Counted from the first letter of the stretch, positions 34,162-47,545 are shown. The stretch: DNA of 64,000 bases from Rachycentron canadum (GCA_038496675.1 CM076649.1:18096337-18160336), one strand, 5' to 3'. The notes: generated by a model from the sequence alone, not told the origin. Numbers and translations are program-made.

Positions 34162-37100
34162 CCTCCCAGAATGCACCAGATTTAATTCACACAAATCTCT
34201 TTGTGTGAATTACCTACAACCTTAAACTTTCTATGAAAATACAACATTAAAATCTCTCAAATCTTTTTATAAGAATTATGCAGTTAATCATTAAATAGGG
34301 TTCAGTGTTTAAATCACTATTTTATTTTCAAATGAAATGCCATTAGATTAAATCTAATCATTTTCTCTTTATTTGTGTGTTATACAGTAGTTATTACAAT
34401 TTAAGTTGTTAGATATTTAAATTGTATTGTACATTCTTTTGGACTTAGTCTTTTTATGTCAATTGAACTCTCTCCTGAAAACTGGATTTCTATCTGAATG
34501 CCATTCATTTGACTAAATAAAAAACTAACTTTTATCCCTCATCATCATCATCATCATCATCACACCAATACACTTTCATTAAAAATCAATAATAACAAAT
34601 AAAGTGCACCCTGGAAACATCTTGGTCAAGATGCAATTATCTGTCAATAAACCACACCTCTGCAGGTTTGCCCTGACAATAGTCTCTGATGAATTCTGGC
34701 AGCAGCTTTGGATAATTCATTTATCCACATATGAGAAACAGGGCGTGGGTCTGTATGTTGCTTTGATCTGTATTCAGCCGGGTATCAAAAATGAACCAGT
34801 CTTCCTTTTAAGTGTGAAACATCGTAGGCCAGATGCTGAGGGTGTTGACACTGCCCAGGCAGTTTTACCGGTGCAAGGTGATGTGATCCCCTTGGGCTTA
34901 ACACCGGTATGACTCTGCTTCCTGTGTCAGCTCCTCAGCATCTGCTGCTGTTTAGCATCAACACTTGTAGGTTTCCATCAGCCATATCAGACAGTTGGCT
35001 ACACATACAGCTCTGGACTTGCCATTTTTGATCTTATTTCAGCTTCCAATCAAGTTAAAAAAAAAAAAAAGCATTAAAGGCATTAGCAGAGTGATGGAAG
35101 ACGGTATGACCACCCCAGGGTCCAGCCTCAGTAGGGGAGCTACTTTTTGGCTTGATTGCAAGAGGAGAGCAGTGATGAAGTTACAGTGTAACTAACTAAA
35201 GCATTTTCTAATGTAGCTCGTGAGTACAAATTGGAAGCATTGGGATGTATCATGTGTGCGTGGTGTCTTAATTTTCTTTTCACCACCCACGGTAATGGAT
35301 TAGAGCAGACACACACTGCCTGTGTAAGATGTGTGTCTCTTGTGTTGCGTGATCTAGAGATTTGCCTATGTTTCACGTCTAGCAGCAAAAATAGACAGAA
35401 AAAATCTTTCTGATCTGTTGACAACTATTTTGACCTCATACCAACAATATGATGCAAAAATGACACTGCCCACATAGTCTCTCAGTCTTTGATGAATCTG
35501 ATGTGACTGAAAATATAAATTTATTTTTTTAACCATTTTAGCAGCTGTATGTTGAGACAGTGGCATTTTAGAGACATTTTCTGTCAAACATAACAAAATT
35601 TATAGTGAATAGAAATTGAAGATTCTCAAATCCTGCAAACTCTACGTAGGGTGACAGAGCTGGCAGTAGCAGAGACGCCGCAGCATGTTTTTCCACAGCA
35701 GATCAGCAGTGGCAGCTTCCTTGCATCCAAGTGTGTCCCTGACGTTAAAAAACAAAGAGCGAGAGAGAAAGAAAAGTTATATTACATCATACGCTCCAAT
35801 AACATCTTCTTTTCACTCATCCTTTCAACACCACTGCAGTGACAAAAGAACAGATAATCAATCTAATGTCAGGCAACTGCTAGCACTGCTAAACTGACAG
35901 CGGGTAATGACGAGGCTAGCTTCGATCAAAGGACCAAAGGACGGAGGAAGGAGTGGAGGAAGGAGAGGAGGATGTTTTAAAGAGGTGCCGTGAACTCAAA
36001 AAAAAAAAAAAAGGTTTGTCAACCTCTTTGGATCATTCTGGTCCTCGGAGGACTGTGGAACACAAGGTTGGTCTCAGCTGAACTGAAGCAGACTGAGCAG
36101 GGGCGACTGTGGGTGAATTAAACATGTTTACAGCATGTGCTGAGAATCTGGCTCTACCCCAGAAAAAAGGTGTTACTTCACCTCAGAAATTAGATTTTTT
36201 TTTTGTTTTTGTTTTGAATGCAATCTTCCTCAGTCTGACAACCTGTATTACAGATGATATTTATCTAAGCTCATAACCATAATATACCATGACTCTGTTC
36301 TCCTCTGCTGTGGCACACTACTCAAGTTGTTAGGACAAACACTGGTTTTGTCCTCACAGGCATCAAACTGCTAAAACACTAATGCAAACTGCTTTTTTGT
36401 TATTTTGTGGTCGTGTGTGTGGAAATGTCATTCTGTATTGGGTTGCACTCTGGGTCAGTTGTACACTCTGTGTATAAGGATAACTGAAATGACCTGAGAA
36501 ACTGCAGTGAGGTACTGACTGTGGCCCAAAACTGTCTCTTTGGGTTAGTCTGACCTGACACGTTTCACTGCAGGTCACGGCGCTGATGAGTCGGAGGCAG
36601 CAGGAGCAGAAGCCAGAGAGATTGGTTTCAAAATTCCTCTGTCCTTGACTTTGGGGACTCTTGTCAGCGTTGATTCATTCTGTCATGCTAACTCATCTAA
36701 CCTCCAAAGGACGACCACGCTGCTGCTCTTTCTCAGACGCCACCTGGCCGGTGTCCTCACTGAATTTCTGACCCATGGCTCAGGCTGTCACTGGGAAGTT
36801 GACAGGGTCTGCTGTGTTTAGTACATACACTATTTTGTAATATAATAACCTGTATTAGTTGAGTTGGCCTTAATCTGCGTTGACATGTATTTCATATATG
36901 AATGCAAATTTCAGAAAAACAAGCATTCTTCATGAGCTGAACGACCGCATTTACTAGAAACTCTTTGTAAGGATTTTACACTGAGAGGATTAATCAAAGA
37001 AGATTTGCTGCTGTTACTTCACCGAGGCTCGTACGTGAGCATCCAGGTCAAGTCGGCTCCTACATCAGGCTCCAGCCACCTGGGCTGAGCTGCTCTCATG

Positions 37101-38230
37101 AGAACAGAGATTGGACAGAGTAAAGACAGCTAAATTAGACCCTGCAGATAGTGGTGGAGGGACTTTCCTCTCAGAATCAGCAGGGAAATGAGGAGTCAGA
37201 GAATCAGATGGAGGAGATTTGTGGTGCAGAAGCCAGTGCGGCCGGGGAAGAATGTGCCTCTGATGATAATGAGTCTAACAGGGCATCCACTACACCCTCG
37301 CCTCCGCTCTGCTTCCTCAAATGTTGCAGCAGGAGCATTGGCAGTAACCAAAGCTATATCCTGCAGGAGTCATGTTGTCGCTGCTACTTGTGCTGCAAAT
37401 ATGTCTGTCCCCGAGGCGTCAAGGCGTCTTTTTGCATCACTCATACTCAGACAGCATGGGACTGACACCATCCAGGCTCTGTTTACACATCTGAGAGTTT
37501 CCTATCAGATGGAGGAGGGTGAAAGAAGAGACGACAGACTGTAAAGTGGAGCTTATCAACAACATTGCTGTGATTGTGACAGAGCTTGTTTTCTCCCCCT
37601 CCTGAAAGCTCTCAAAATAAACAACTACTGACCTAAAAGCCTTCTCCCTGATGTCTCAGACATCACACAGCACGGCCCAGGAGCAGTCCACAAACCACTA
37701 AATTACATACCTAATATTCCCTCTGCTTTACTGTTGAAAGTGTTGCTCATGAAAAATCAGCAAAATGTTTGAGAGTCGGAGACAAGCAGGCACCAAATAA
37801 TTGAACGTCATGACTCAATTAAACGTCTAAGTCATGTCAGTGTAGGTTAGCAGCCGAGCAGCAAACTTTGAACGTAACAGGGAACATCTGGACGGGCAAC
37901 TTTTTCTTGTTAACATGGATTCTCTGCACAGGTCTTTCCTCCATGTTGTTATTTACAAGTCGGTCAAAGTAACAACAACAACAAGTATTGCACAAGCCAG
38001 CATGAGAGCACGAGGCCCATAATTGCCAAACCACTGGAAGAGGAAATGTAATCATACACAGAATACAAATTATGGCCCAATAAAGATTAGGTAACAGCAT
38101 GAACAAATTAAAGTGCTGTGAAAACGGAAGGATTAGCGCAATTACACTCATTACACAACATCCATCTCTCTGACCTGAGTCTGGGCTGAAAAGCACAGAG
38201 AACAGGAAGGCGGAATCCATAAAAGTGGAG
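34162..38230. other. non-coding stretch with (CAT)n
   Basis: (CAT) units at 34540-34562, A-runs near 35058-35071 and 36000-36013, and a purine-rich GGAGGAAGG tract at about 35940-35972. A 118-codon plus-strand open frame at 37188-37544 overlaps a 104-codon frame in another register and shows no domain. Confidence 0.5.
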
Positions 38231-40676
38231 GAGGAGGAGTGAAAGGGGAGGATTGCGAGGAATGCTGGAATCTCTTAATGCACATATTCAGTTTGGAGAC
38301 GGAAAATGGCAACATGTCTGAACAGCAGTTGGAGGAAGCACGAGTGGAGGAGAAGACACCGTTGCCACAGAGCTCCCTCCTGCTGCGGGGCTGCTATAAA
38401 AACAATATGAGTGATACTCCACCCCTCCCCTCCCTTCCCCCCGAACACAATTGAGAAATGTCAAGTGAGAAGACAATGTTTTTTAAAAGGGAACATCCGC
38501 TTCATGAGTCAAATTGGAGTCAACAAACACGCTCCTCAATCTTATCTGGGCCAGGTTACTCAACGAGCAGCCTCTCAGATGATGATGATGATGAGGAGGA
38601 GGCTCGGAAAATAAAAGCCTCCCCTGGTGCCAAGCCAGCCATTTGTTGTTTCTTCAAATTAAAATCAGTTCTGCACAGTTAAACAACAGGGAAACAGTCC
38701 CCGTCAGCAACAGTAATGACAGAACATTATCTTCTATTTACTTTTGCAACTTTGAATGCTAATTGCCAGGCTGGCTTCATGACCATCCATGCAAGCCAAA
38801 GCTTCAAAACAACCTAAATTATAAGCAAACTCCTCTGTAACTTGACTAGTTATTGTAACTTTGTTTTCAGGAAGGTACCGATGATGCTGACGACGGGGGC
38901 GATGACGATTACAGGTATGATGGTAATTAGGCTGTGGCGACAGAGGTGGCGACAGTGACAGTGGTGGCGATTACAAGTGCTGATTGGGATAATGAGGATG
39001 ATAATGATGATAACAACTATTACAACAATTAGCTTAAAGGGGAAAGAGGAAGACAGACACAGGGATCAGTGTTTTGGCATGACCTCATCTCATTAACGTC
39101 TCGTTAGGGAATATTCAGTTCGCACTTGTGTCAGGGCAATTATTTTGAAAGGTTACGCACACATAATGAACTAAGTACACGTGAAGACAGATGCAAGAGA
39201 AGATTGTGCGACAGAACAACAGAGAGCCATGACGTCGGCTCACAATTTGTCTGGTTTTATATGACTTGACTGTTATTTTAGTGCATTTCGACCAGCAGAA
39301 GTCAGTTGTAGTGCCAAAACAAAACAATGGCTTTTGAACATGTGTGATGGGAGGACACATTCAGCTCTTTGTGGAACTTTTGCTGCTGCTTTTAATCAAC
39401 AAAACCTTCTCATCCTTCTCTCTATCGAACCATTCTTTCTTTCTGCGACTTGGTGGGATGACAAACCAGTCAAAGTTGAAGGCAAACAGCAATAAAAAAA
39501 AAGAAAAAAAAACCCAGCAAAATTCTTCCTGAATGCTCTGCTGAGCTGCTGGAGGAGGACGGTGGAGCTGTTTTTTTATGCTATAACCGTCTCACAAGCT
39601 GAGGCATTTAAGCTCATGCACATCCTTCAGAAGTTCAAGGGGAGAAAAAAGTGAAAGGAAATCTGAACACATGACCCTCTTAAAGGATACGCCTCAACTG
39701 GCCTTTTGTAATGGCTTCGCTTGACAGACACCAGGTGCAGACAGAAAAATTTTTTAGAGGGTGAGACTTGGCCAGATTTTAATGGCTCTAAGATGGGTTT
39801 CACATTAAGACAGCATCGCACAATATCAGACATTTGAGTTTTCAAATCTGATAAACTCCAAGAGACACCTTACAATTTGTTTTAAAAGAAATCTGCAATC
39901 ATTACCTCAGTTTTAATTAGCAGGAGGACTAAATTTTTATGTTTTTCCCTTCCATTTATTTTTGGTTCAGCACTGGTAATCCGATTGGTGCAATGTCAAT
40001 GTGGGTGGGCACGAAAAATAGTTCTGAATATCTCGTAATATCCACCAGCCACATGGGAAGTTAACCAGCTGCATAGTCTGATATTAACTGTTGCTTCGCC
40101 ACATCTATGATGTATTTGAGCTGATACTCCCTAGTTGTGTGACTCTACTTAGGCCTGTGTCATGATTTAAATCACTGGATAATGTATAATCCTTGTTTTT
40201 GTTACAGGACAAACTCATCTCTGTCGGTTGAGACCAAATGAGACCAACCAAATGAAACTAACGCGGAAGAGCCAAAAACTGCAGTTCCTCAACTGTCCAC
40301 TAGAATCTGGTTACAAAAGTCAGTCTCTAGACATAGAAATAACACAAGTGAAAAAGTAACTAGTTGTTAATCTAACTGGAACCAGCACTAAAACCACTCA
40401 GAGAGCCTGGCTTTGATAGCGTTCATGTTTTGAGTAGAAACTGGTGAGTGCAGCCTGCTTACTTTGCTGGTGGAATAAAACGTGATCAAGCTGGGCTGTT
40501 GTGAAGTGTGGGAGGAAACCTGCATGAGAAGCGAGGAGGAAGAGTCTGTAACTGAGTGATGATGAACTGGATGATCAGGTGCAAACTCCTTCCTGACCTG
40601 AGGCATGTGATAGCAGGTTCCCTTTGTCCTCTAGACCGCGTGTATAAATAAAAACCAGCCATCCAGTCGTCATCAG
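38231..40676. other. non-coding stretch with degenerate GAT/GAC triplet tract
   Basis: From about 38873 to 39030 the DNA is dominated by GATGATG, GACGACG and GGCGAC triplets with many interruptions, ending in GATAATGATGATAAC. A (GAT)n cluster is also found near 38577-38601. No long reading frame uses the tract. The rest is unique-looking and non-coding. Confidence 0.5.
38873..39030. repeat. degenerate GAT/GAC trinucleotide-rich tract
   Basis: About 160 bp enriched in GAT, GAC and GGC triplets with point changes and frameshifts. It looks like a decayed triplet repeat. Stops in every frame argue against an acidic protein domain. Confidence 0.6.
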
Positions 40677-42791
40677 TTCAAAATAAACTTTATTTGAAGA
40701 GCATTATTAATACAAGAACCACAGCTTTCAAAATAACATGTTAAAACATTCATGTAAAATGAGATGGAATAATAATAATAAAATAAAAACAATGATAAAA
40801 ACAATATGGATTATGAATCTCATGTGCTCATTGTCTCTGACTGTAAAGTCACCCACCTCTAACCTCAACCAGAACAAACCAGTCCAAACCTAATCCAGAT
40901 TCTTTACAGAGGGTCTTTTCTGTTGAAAAGGGGCATTCAGTACATCTTAAATCACTAGCAGCTGATAGCTACCACTTTATGGGCTTGTTGAAAGGGAGAA
41001 GAAAACACAAACAAAAACAATAAGTGTCTTATTGTTGGTATATTGATTATGACATGTTCCAGTCAGTAGCACACCACAGACTAGGATGATGGTAAAATAC
41101 CAGACAGAGGCCTGAAGCTGACACTGTTGATACAAAACAGGCCGACAAGAGTTTTATCCTCTTTTGAAAGATAGAATACATGCACAATAGCCTTTTTTAT
41201 CATGCAAAATATTTCAACTTTATTATCCAGCATGATTCTCAGCAATGAACTGACAAAAACCATCTGCTAAGTGTGCACAAATAGACACAAGCAGAAAAGA
41301 AAGACAGGCTCTAATAGGAGATAATGGATTCTGGGTCAACACCTGGTAATCCTTACATCAGTGAAAGGGAGGGCCCTGACATTTTCCAGAATGTGCCATA
41401 CAATGTGCCTATAATAAGAAGGTCAGCTAAATTTCAAGCAGGGGCTGACTTGAACAAAGAAAGCGCAAAAACAGAATATGCAAAACCTTTATATTTGAAA
41501 TTGAAAATGAACATATTACTCCTTCAAATATTGAAGGCGAAGCTGAAAAGAAAGAATGACTTGTAAAATCAAATTGTGCGTTTTTCATCCATGGCAGCTA
41601 CAGGCTCTGATGGAAATTTTGAAGAGATCTTTTAAATACCGGGTTGGTGATTTGAACTTCTAAGCAGATAATCTTGTTTTGGCAAAGTCAGTAAAATGTT
41701 CTGCCTCAGCTGCTTTTATAGGTTGGCTTTGGTCGCTCGGGTGTGTGCATGTGTGAGCGTGCGCGTGCATGCGCGTGTGCACGACAGCAGTCATTAAATG
41801 AAACAGCACATGCAGTGAGTGTGTTTCTGATGATTTCTCTATTTACAGAAGTGTAAGAGGACATGGTTATGTTGACCCGAAAGAACCTCTCCTTCAGGAC
41901 TCTGCCTGTTCTTTGTCCGGACACAACAAATTCAGCTCCATTTCTTTGTAGGCGAATTGAAAAGCCCTCTGTAAATCAGATGCCAAATGAGAATGAACAA
42001 GCTTAACAGGATGATGAGCTTTAGTTGTCTCAGCCAGTGTGTAGCGTTATTTTCAACCTTAGTCCCAATCTGATCTGGCTGTGGTACAGAGGGGAGAGTG
42101 AGAGGCCAGAGATGACAGAGGACTCCCATGTTCTGACTGTGTATCTGGCAACACAATAACGCCCCCTGCTGTCTAACTGACCCCACCCACCACCTCCCCC
42201 CCACTCCCTCAAACCATCCACCTACCAGCGCATAGACACACACGCACACATCATCGGATACTGTGCACCCTGCAGCAGCTGACCCCTGTGAGATTTCTCT
42301 GGCGTGGGGAGTGACCTCATGACTGCAGACGCTCTTCATGTGGACCCATTGCAATAATGAACTCCCTCGACCCCTCAACCCCTCCTCCTCCTCCTTGAAA
42401 AAAAAAAAAAAAACCTTCACCAGAGTCATGCATTCCTCACGGTTTGGCTCGGAGAGAGAAACCCTCCGAACCACATCTGGTTTTGCTTTGCTGAGATCTC
42501 TCCCCACATTCAATTGGGTCTTAAAAATACGGTTTCATGTAATAAATGGAGGGTTGTGCTGCTTATTTGTACACTGTACGGTGAAATGACAAGGGCTGTA
42601 ATTGGTTACTTCCATAATTGCATTGAAAGTAATTTATGTTGTGCCTTGGGGACGCCAAATGAGATGAACTGAAATGATGATAGCAGTGAAGTAAGTAAAC
42701 ATTTATTGGATCTTCTCTGCGGATCCTGTCATTTCAGGAACATTTGTGCAAGCAAGCACTGATGGAATTGGTTTAGGGCAGTGGCATGCTG

Positions 42792-42793
<2 letters not shown>
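40677..42793. other. non-coding stretch; weak minus-strand polyadenylation-like site at its left edge
   Basis: On the minus strand CTTCAAATAAAGTTTATTTTGAACTG at about 40677-40699 contains AATAAA, as at the end of a transcript, but no exon precedes it. It could equally be a repeat relic. A-run at 42399-42414. The segment 42480-42740 is complex and repeat-free. Confidence 0.35.

Positions 42794-42847
<54 letters not shown>
42794..42847. repeat. (GT)27 microsatellite
   Basis: Uninterrupted GT for about 54 bp. Confidence 0.97.
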
Positions 42848-42850
<3 letters not shown>

Positions 42851-45800
42851 TGAGTGACACTGAGTCGTACTATTATTAGAGAGCCACTGGAGGGCAGTGA
42901 AAGTACTACATGTGGCAGGCAACATCATCACTGTTTAAGTGTGTGCATGTAAACCCAGTAAACAATCAGCAGGGTGTGAAAGAGAGGTCACGCATCATTG
43001 GCCTAGAAACACAAACATGGAGCTCTGCCTTGTCTGCCACCCCACCACCCCCACCACCACCTCCTACCCACCCTCCACGTGTGTCTCTCCTTGGGCTCTC
43101 CTTCTCTCTGCTTCTCCCTGACCTGCCGCCGTGCAAATTTGGGGAGGCTGCGGAGCTGCGGTTGGCGGAAATATTCAGACTGTGATAGACACATGTGAAA
43201 TTGCCTCTCAGCTTTTGTTGTCTGTGATACAGCAGGTTGAGGCTCAGGCAGTATATGATATGCAGAAGAAAAGGGTTGAGTGCTGCAAAGCTCCTGAACA
43301 GAGCGCCAACGTTATGGCCTGTACAATAATAACAGCTTGTTGCTGATGTTTCTTTGGGGACCAGTTCTTTTGTATGTAAATTAACTGAGACAACTGTAGA
43401 AGGAAATAATCCTGCTGCAGTAATAACAACAAAAATGCCATGGAAGCCAAACAGAAGTGTAGCACACAATGCAACTGTTCTGTTGAATATATCTTTCATC
43501 AGGCCTGTATTGTCTGTCCAGTCTCTCCGGTGATTGGCAGGCAAACAAAACAGTTTTTGGTAGCAGCAGTAATTCAATGAGAAGATGTAAAAACCCACCA
43601 GCAGGCTGCAGCTCTCCATGCAAAGATTATCTGTCTTATAGTGGGGGAATATTACAGAGTGCACCAAATGACCAACTACAATAGCACCACGATTTGAAAT
43701 GAAACTCCCAGTTTGAGGGTTGAAAAAGAAAATCTTTTAAAATCGAGAAAAAAAAAAAAAAAAAAGCCTTTTTACTGGCAGATCACATTCTACACAGTTG
43801 GCTACTTTTCCTCCCAACAGGACAAATGGAGCCACCATTGTATGAAACATTCAAGGCTTGTGAGGTGAAATTACATTTAGAGTCAAAAGTGTTGCTGTGG
43901 CCCAGGAAGTGTGGGCTGCTGTGTAAACAGGATTCATGTCAGAAACCTTTTAAGTTAAAGCTTAAGCCTGTTCTTGTGTCTGATGCTCCAAAAAATTTTT
44001 TTGCAGCCCACATCACAGCACGCCACACAACAGCTCAGGTCACATGCCACCCAATGCAAAAGGTCACACGTAGAGCAACCTCAGCTTTCACGAAAAGTCT
44101 TGCTCTGATAGCGGCGGATAGCTGATCAAGTTGACACCATTGTTTTTTTTCTCTCCCTGCTGTCATTCACCTGTTTATTCACATTAGATCAGTGGCCCAC
44201 CCCCTGTGGGGCTGCATCATAAAGTTGACAGGAAGCATCACTGTTCTCCTCCAGCCTTGGCAAACCTTGTCTATTCTCACCCTGAAACAGTGTTTGCATT
44301 GATTTCTCTTGTGATATCTAAGAAAAATTTTTGCTTTTACTTTTTGCACATCTCTTGAGGTCAAACCATTGAAGCAATGACCTATTAATATGGGAGCAGA
44401 CCCATCTAGTGAGTGGGGTATTGGAAAAAATAAAATCTAAATCTCTCGTCTGGTTTTCTAAGACACGCAATGATGCTTCTGTCCATCATAAAGTTTGGCA
44501 GCAGGGCAATCAAGTCAAGTTTTCTCAAGTGGACATAAATGCTCTCGAAGTCACGAGAAACGAAAAAACATGCTGCAACTCAGAGGCTTATTACTACTCA
44601 TATTAATAAAATCTCAATTATGGGAAAGCGTGACACTTTTTCTTGGTGACTGAAATGTTGACGACATGAGAATCTAGAAGATGAGGTAATGGCAGTAACA
44701 GTGTTGGTTTCTCTTAAGGCCTCAAACAGAGAAATTACTGTGTTATGTGCATCACGCAGAGAACACCTCGAGATCAACAACAACGGATTGACAATGGTGC
44801 CAAGAGGATATCTGAGGGCCAATTTACTGAAGAAGGATCTGGCATCTGAGCAGCTGATCCCCTCAGATAAGAGCACAAAGCTAATTTTCAGCTCCTTACA
44901 AAAATATTCCACAGGCCCCAGCTTTGTGTTTCTTCCCCCCCTTCATATTACCATCCTATGGTTGGTAGGGGAGCCGTCTTTGCTCAGTTTACAACAGCTT
45001 TAATGGCTGAGCCAATCTAAAATCCATAGTTAGTTATGGAGGAACACGATGTGAAGTCCAGTGTGTGGAGAGATGTGTTTACACTTCCACTGCTTCTCAC
45101 GGGAAAAGAAAAATTGTTTTCCAGATATTGCAATAAATCACATATATTCTAGTAATCCACGCAGTCATAAAACATCTCTTTTATGCATTCAGGCAAAACC
45201 TTGTGGGTTGCATGTTTTTAATCCAACCTCAAATCCTCTGCAATATCAAAAATAAATCAACAAAGATAAATAACAGGAGGGTCAAATCTGATCTTAATTC
45301 AGCAAACATCTATATCATACATTTTCTGTAATTTTAACATGAAGATTTTTTTTTTTTAATTCTTCTAAGCAGCTATGTCCTGTGATTTTGATTTGTTCTG
45401 CCATAGAGTGTAACAACTTAAATAGTAGCTACTTAAGTACAGCAGCATGAGCCACCATATTTTAAGTAGACATGCTATAATTAGCAAATCCAAGAGAAAT
45501 AAAATAGAAGCAGAGCGGACAGATGTGTCATATCGGGGTTAGACTACATGTTGTAAAAGATACAAATTAGTGTCTCAAACACTGCATAAATTTCAAGTGA
45601 TTCTCTACCCAAACGCTGATCTGTTGGATTGGGAGCTGGCTGCTGGAGGTTTTCCTGTTCACAAAGAAGAGAGACTGTGGTGGTCAGCCAGCATTATCGT
45701 CACTCAAAAATAGATTTGATAGCAAACAGTTTTAATGAGGGAAAAAGCAACATGAACTTCTCAAACTACTCCTGCAGAACAACACACTTCTCCAATGTCC

Positions 45801-46737
45801 ATTTGTATGATCAGCGTGTCATTGTTTTCTCAAATATGGCTAAATTACCCTCCTCAAAGCTTTGCAAAGCTCCGTAGTGTATGTGGCTGTATTTTAGCTG
45901 AGCAGTGACAAATGGATCAGACTGAGGATGCGGATGAAAGGACAAATGGATTACGCTGCAGAAGCACTTTGAGAAGTTTTTTGGTGGATATTTTAAAACT
46001 TGCTGTGAAGACTTGTTCTCACAAGTGACATTATGTTTCAAAAGAACATTGTTTTGCCCAAATGCACTTATTCTGCCCTCTTTGATGCTGTGCAGCTCCA
46101 TTACAGGCATGCATTTAGTCATGTTTTGGCTGGGCAATTTCTGAGTAATTTCCATGGGCATTGTAATGTTTCCCTCCACTGTGAAAACTTGTAACTGACA
46201 CTAATGGAGAGCTGAACTGAAAGCAGAACTTCTATTCCAGAAAATAAACATGAACAAAAATGAACAAATGTCAAAATCACACTGACATGTATAATAACAC
46301 AAATAAGTAAAAATACAGCCGTGTACTACTTAACGGAATGACAAGTAGTAATTAAAAAAAAAATAATAGAGCTGAATTGTATAAGTGTCAATATTGTAAG
46401 GATTTGATGCTTGTGCTCGCTGCAGAGTGCCTTGACTCAGTGCTTTTCTTTCATGTCCATACACTGTGCAACACTAGCTAAAGTTAGTGAACAAATTGTC
46501 TAGCTCCCAGCACAACAAAACTTCAACACAAAGTCCACACAGTAACAAAAAGCCCATCTGGCTAAAGGGGACTGTGACTGATATTGGACATTATCACGCT
46601 ACTGTAGTCAAACTACTGTCTCACATAACCAGAACTACGTACCTCAAATATGGTTTACAGTCAAAGTGTAAAACTGATGTCAATTTAGTTAACTCAACTT
46701 TCAATGTGATGCCGCTCGATCACGTTCAGTGTCATTT
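42848..46737. other. non-coding stretch with GC-rich, pyrimidine-rich patch
   Basis: At 43035-43175 there is a C-rich (CCACC)n-like and CT-rich patch followed by GCGGAGCTGCGGTTGGCGGAAATA, unusual for its AT-rich surroundings. A19 run near 43747-43765. The 233-codon minus-strand frame across this region is not a recognisable protein. Confidence 0.45.
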
Positions 46738-47000
46738 AGTTGGTGGCTGTGGCTCAGGAGGTGGAGTGCGTCATCCTCTAATGGGAAGGTAGTGGTTCGA
46801 TTCCAGACGCCACCAGTCTGCATATTGAAGTGTCCTTGGACAAGATACAGAATCCCAAGCTGACCCAAATGTGTTATCTGTGTGAGTGTGACAGAAAAGG
46901 TAAAAGTGCTGTATGAATGTGTGCATAAACGGTTGAATGTGGGTTGTATGGTAAAGCATTTTGAATGGGCTATGTGCTGTGAATGCAGTCCATTTAGTCA
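46738..47000 (+). mobile_element. tRNA-derived SINE, near full length
   Basis: The A box TGGCTCAGGAGG at 46750-46761 and the B box GGTTCGATTCC at 46794-46804 are 44 bp apart, the spacing of a tRNA gene. The body follows (GAAGTGTCCTTGGACAAGATACAGAA, GTGTGAGTG, GTAAAGCATTTTGAATGG) and the tail reads GCTGTGAATGCAGTCCATTTAG. This matches a common percomorph element. The B box is a perfect match, so pol III transcription is possible. The tail differs slightly from the usual form. No protein is encoded. Confidence 0.78.
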
Positions 47001-47341
47001 GACTGGCCAATGGATTGGTGTCCTAAAAGTTTTGACCATCTTCGCCTGTCTCGTTTCCAGGCCTCACTGTGTGCCCATAATTCAGGGTGTTCCAGCAGAG
47101 AGGTCTAGAGAATCACGCTGTTGCCAGTAGTCACTCTTGCTATAGGGACATATGCCATATATAACATTTTTATAATGGGAGGATATACTGCCTCTTCTTC
47201 TGCTCTTGGTCTATCCAAGCACCATACTTAATGTCATGCTGCTGTTTTTGCCAGTGTCCCAGATGCTTGCTTATGCCTACCTACGGAGTGCAACAGGATG
47301 CTGATGGCAGTTCTCTTAACAGCCACCACTGTCATTGATAA
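47001..47341. other. non-coding spacer between SINE and microsatellite
   Basis: About 340 bp of sequence with no gene or repeat that I recognise. Confidence 0.5.
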
Positions 47342-47496
47342 CATCCATCCATCCATCCATCCATCCATCCATCCATCCATCCATCCATCCATCCATCCAT
47401 CCATCCATCCATCCATCCATCCATCCATCCATCCATCCATCCATCCATCCATCCATCCATCCATCCATCCATCCATCCATCCATCCATCCATCCAT
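47342..47496. repeat. (ATCC)n microsatellite, about 38 units
   Basis: About 155 bp of perfect tetranucleotide. The long open frames across it (Ile-His-Pro-Ser on plus, Trp-Met-Asp-Gly on minus) are products of the repeat, not proteins. Confidence 0.98.
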
Positions 47497-47545
47497 TATC
47501 TATGCCACTCATCTGTGCAGGGTCACAGGGGGCTGCAAGTCAGCA
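47490..47545 (+). repeat. dispersed-repeat remnant abutting the (ATCC)n array
   Basis: Directly after the array: CCATTATCTATGCCACTCATCTGTGCAGGGTCACAGGGGGCTG. This is the start of a fish repeat that usually follows an (ATCC)n tract ('ccattatct..cttatcc..gggtcgcggggg'). The array probably grew from the repeat's own end. Confidence 0.6.

Noticed and set aside
37188..37544. 118-codon plus-strand open frame, considered as a transposon fragment
   Set aside because: No transposase motif. A second register of similar length overlaps it.
41932..42513. 193-codon minus-strand open frame
   Set aside because: Contains poly-Phe and Glu from homopolymers and poly-Gly from a C-rich tract. No domain.
42966..43667. 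233-codon minus-strand open frame
   Set aside because: It crosses the low-complexity C-rich tract (poly-Gly in this frame), has no domain, and overlaps several other frames.
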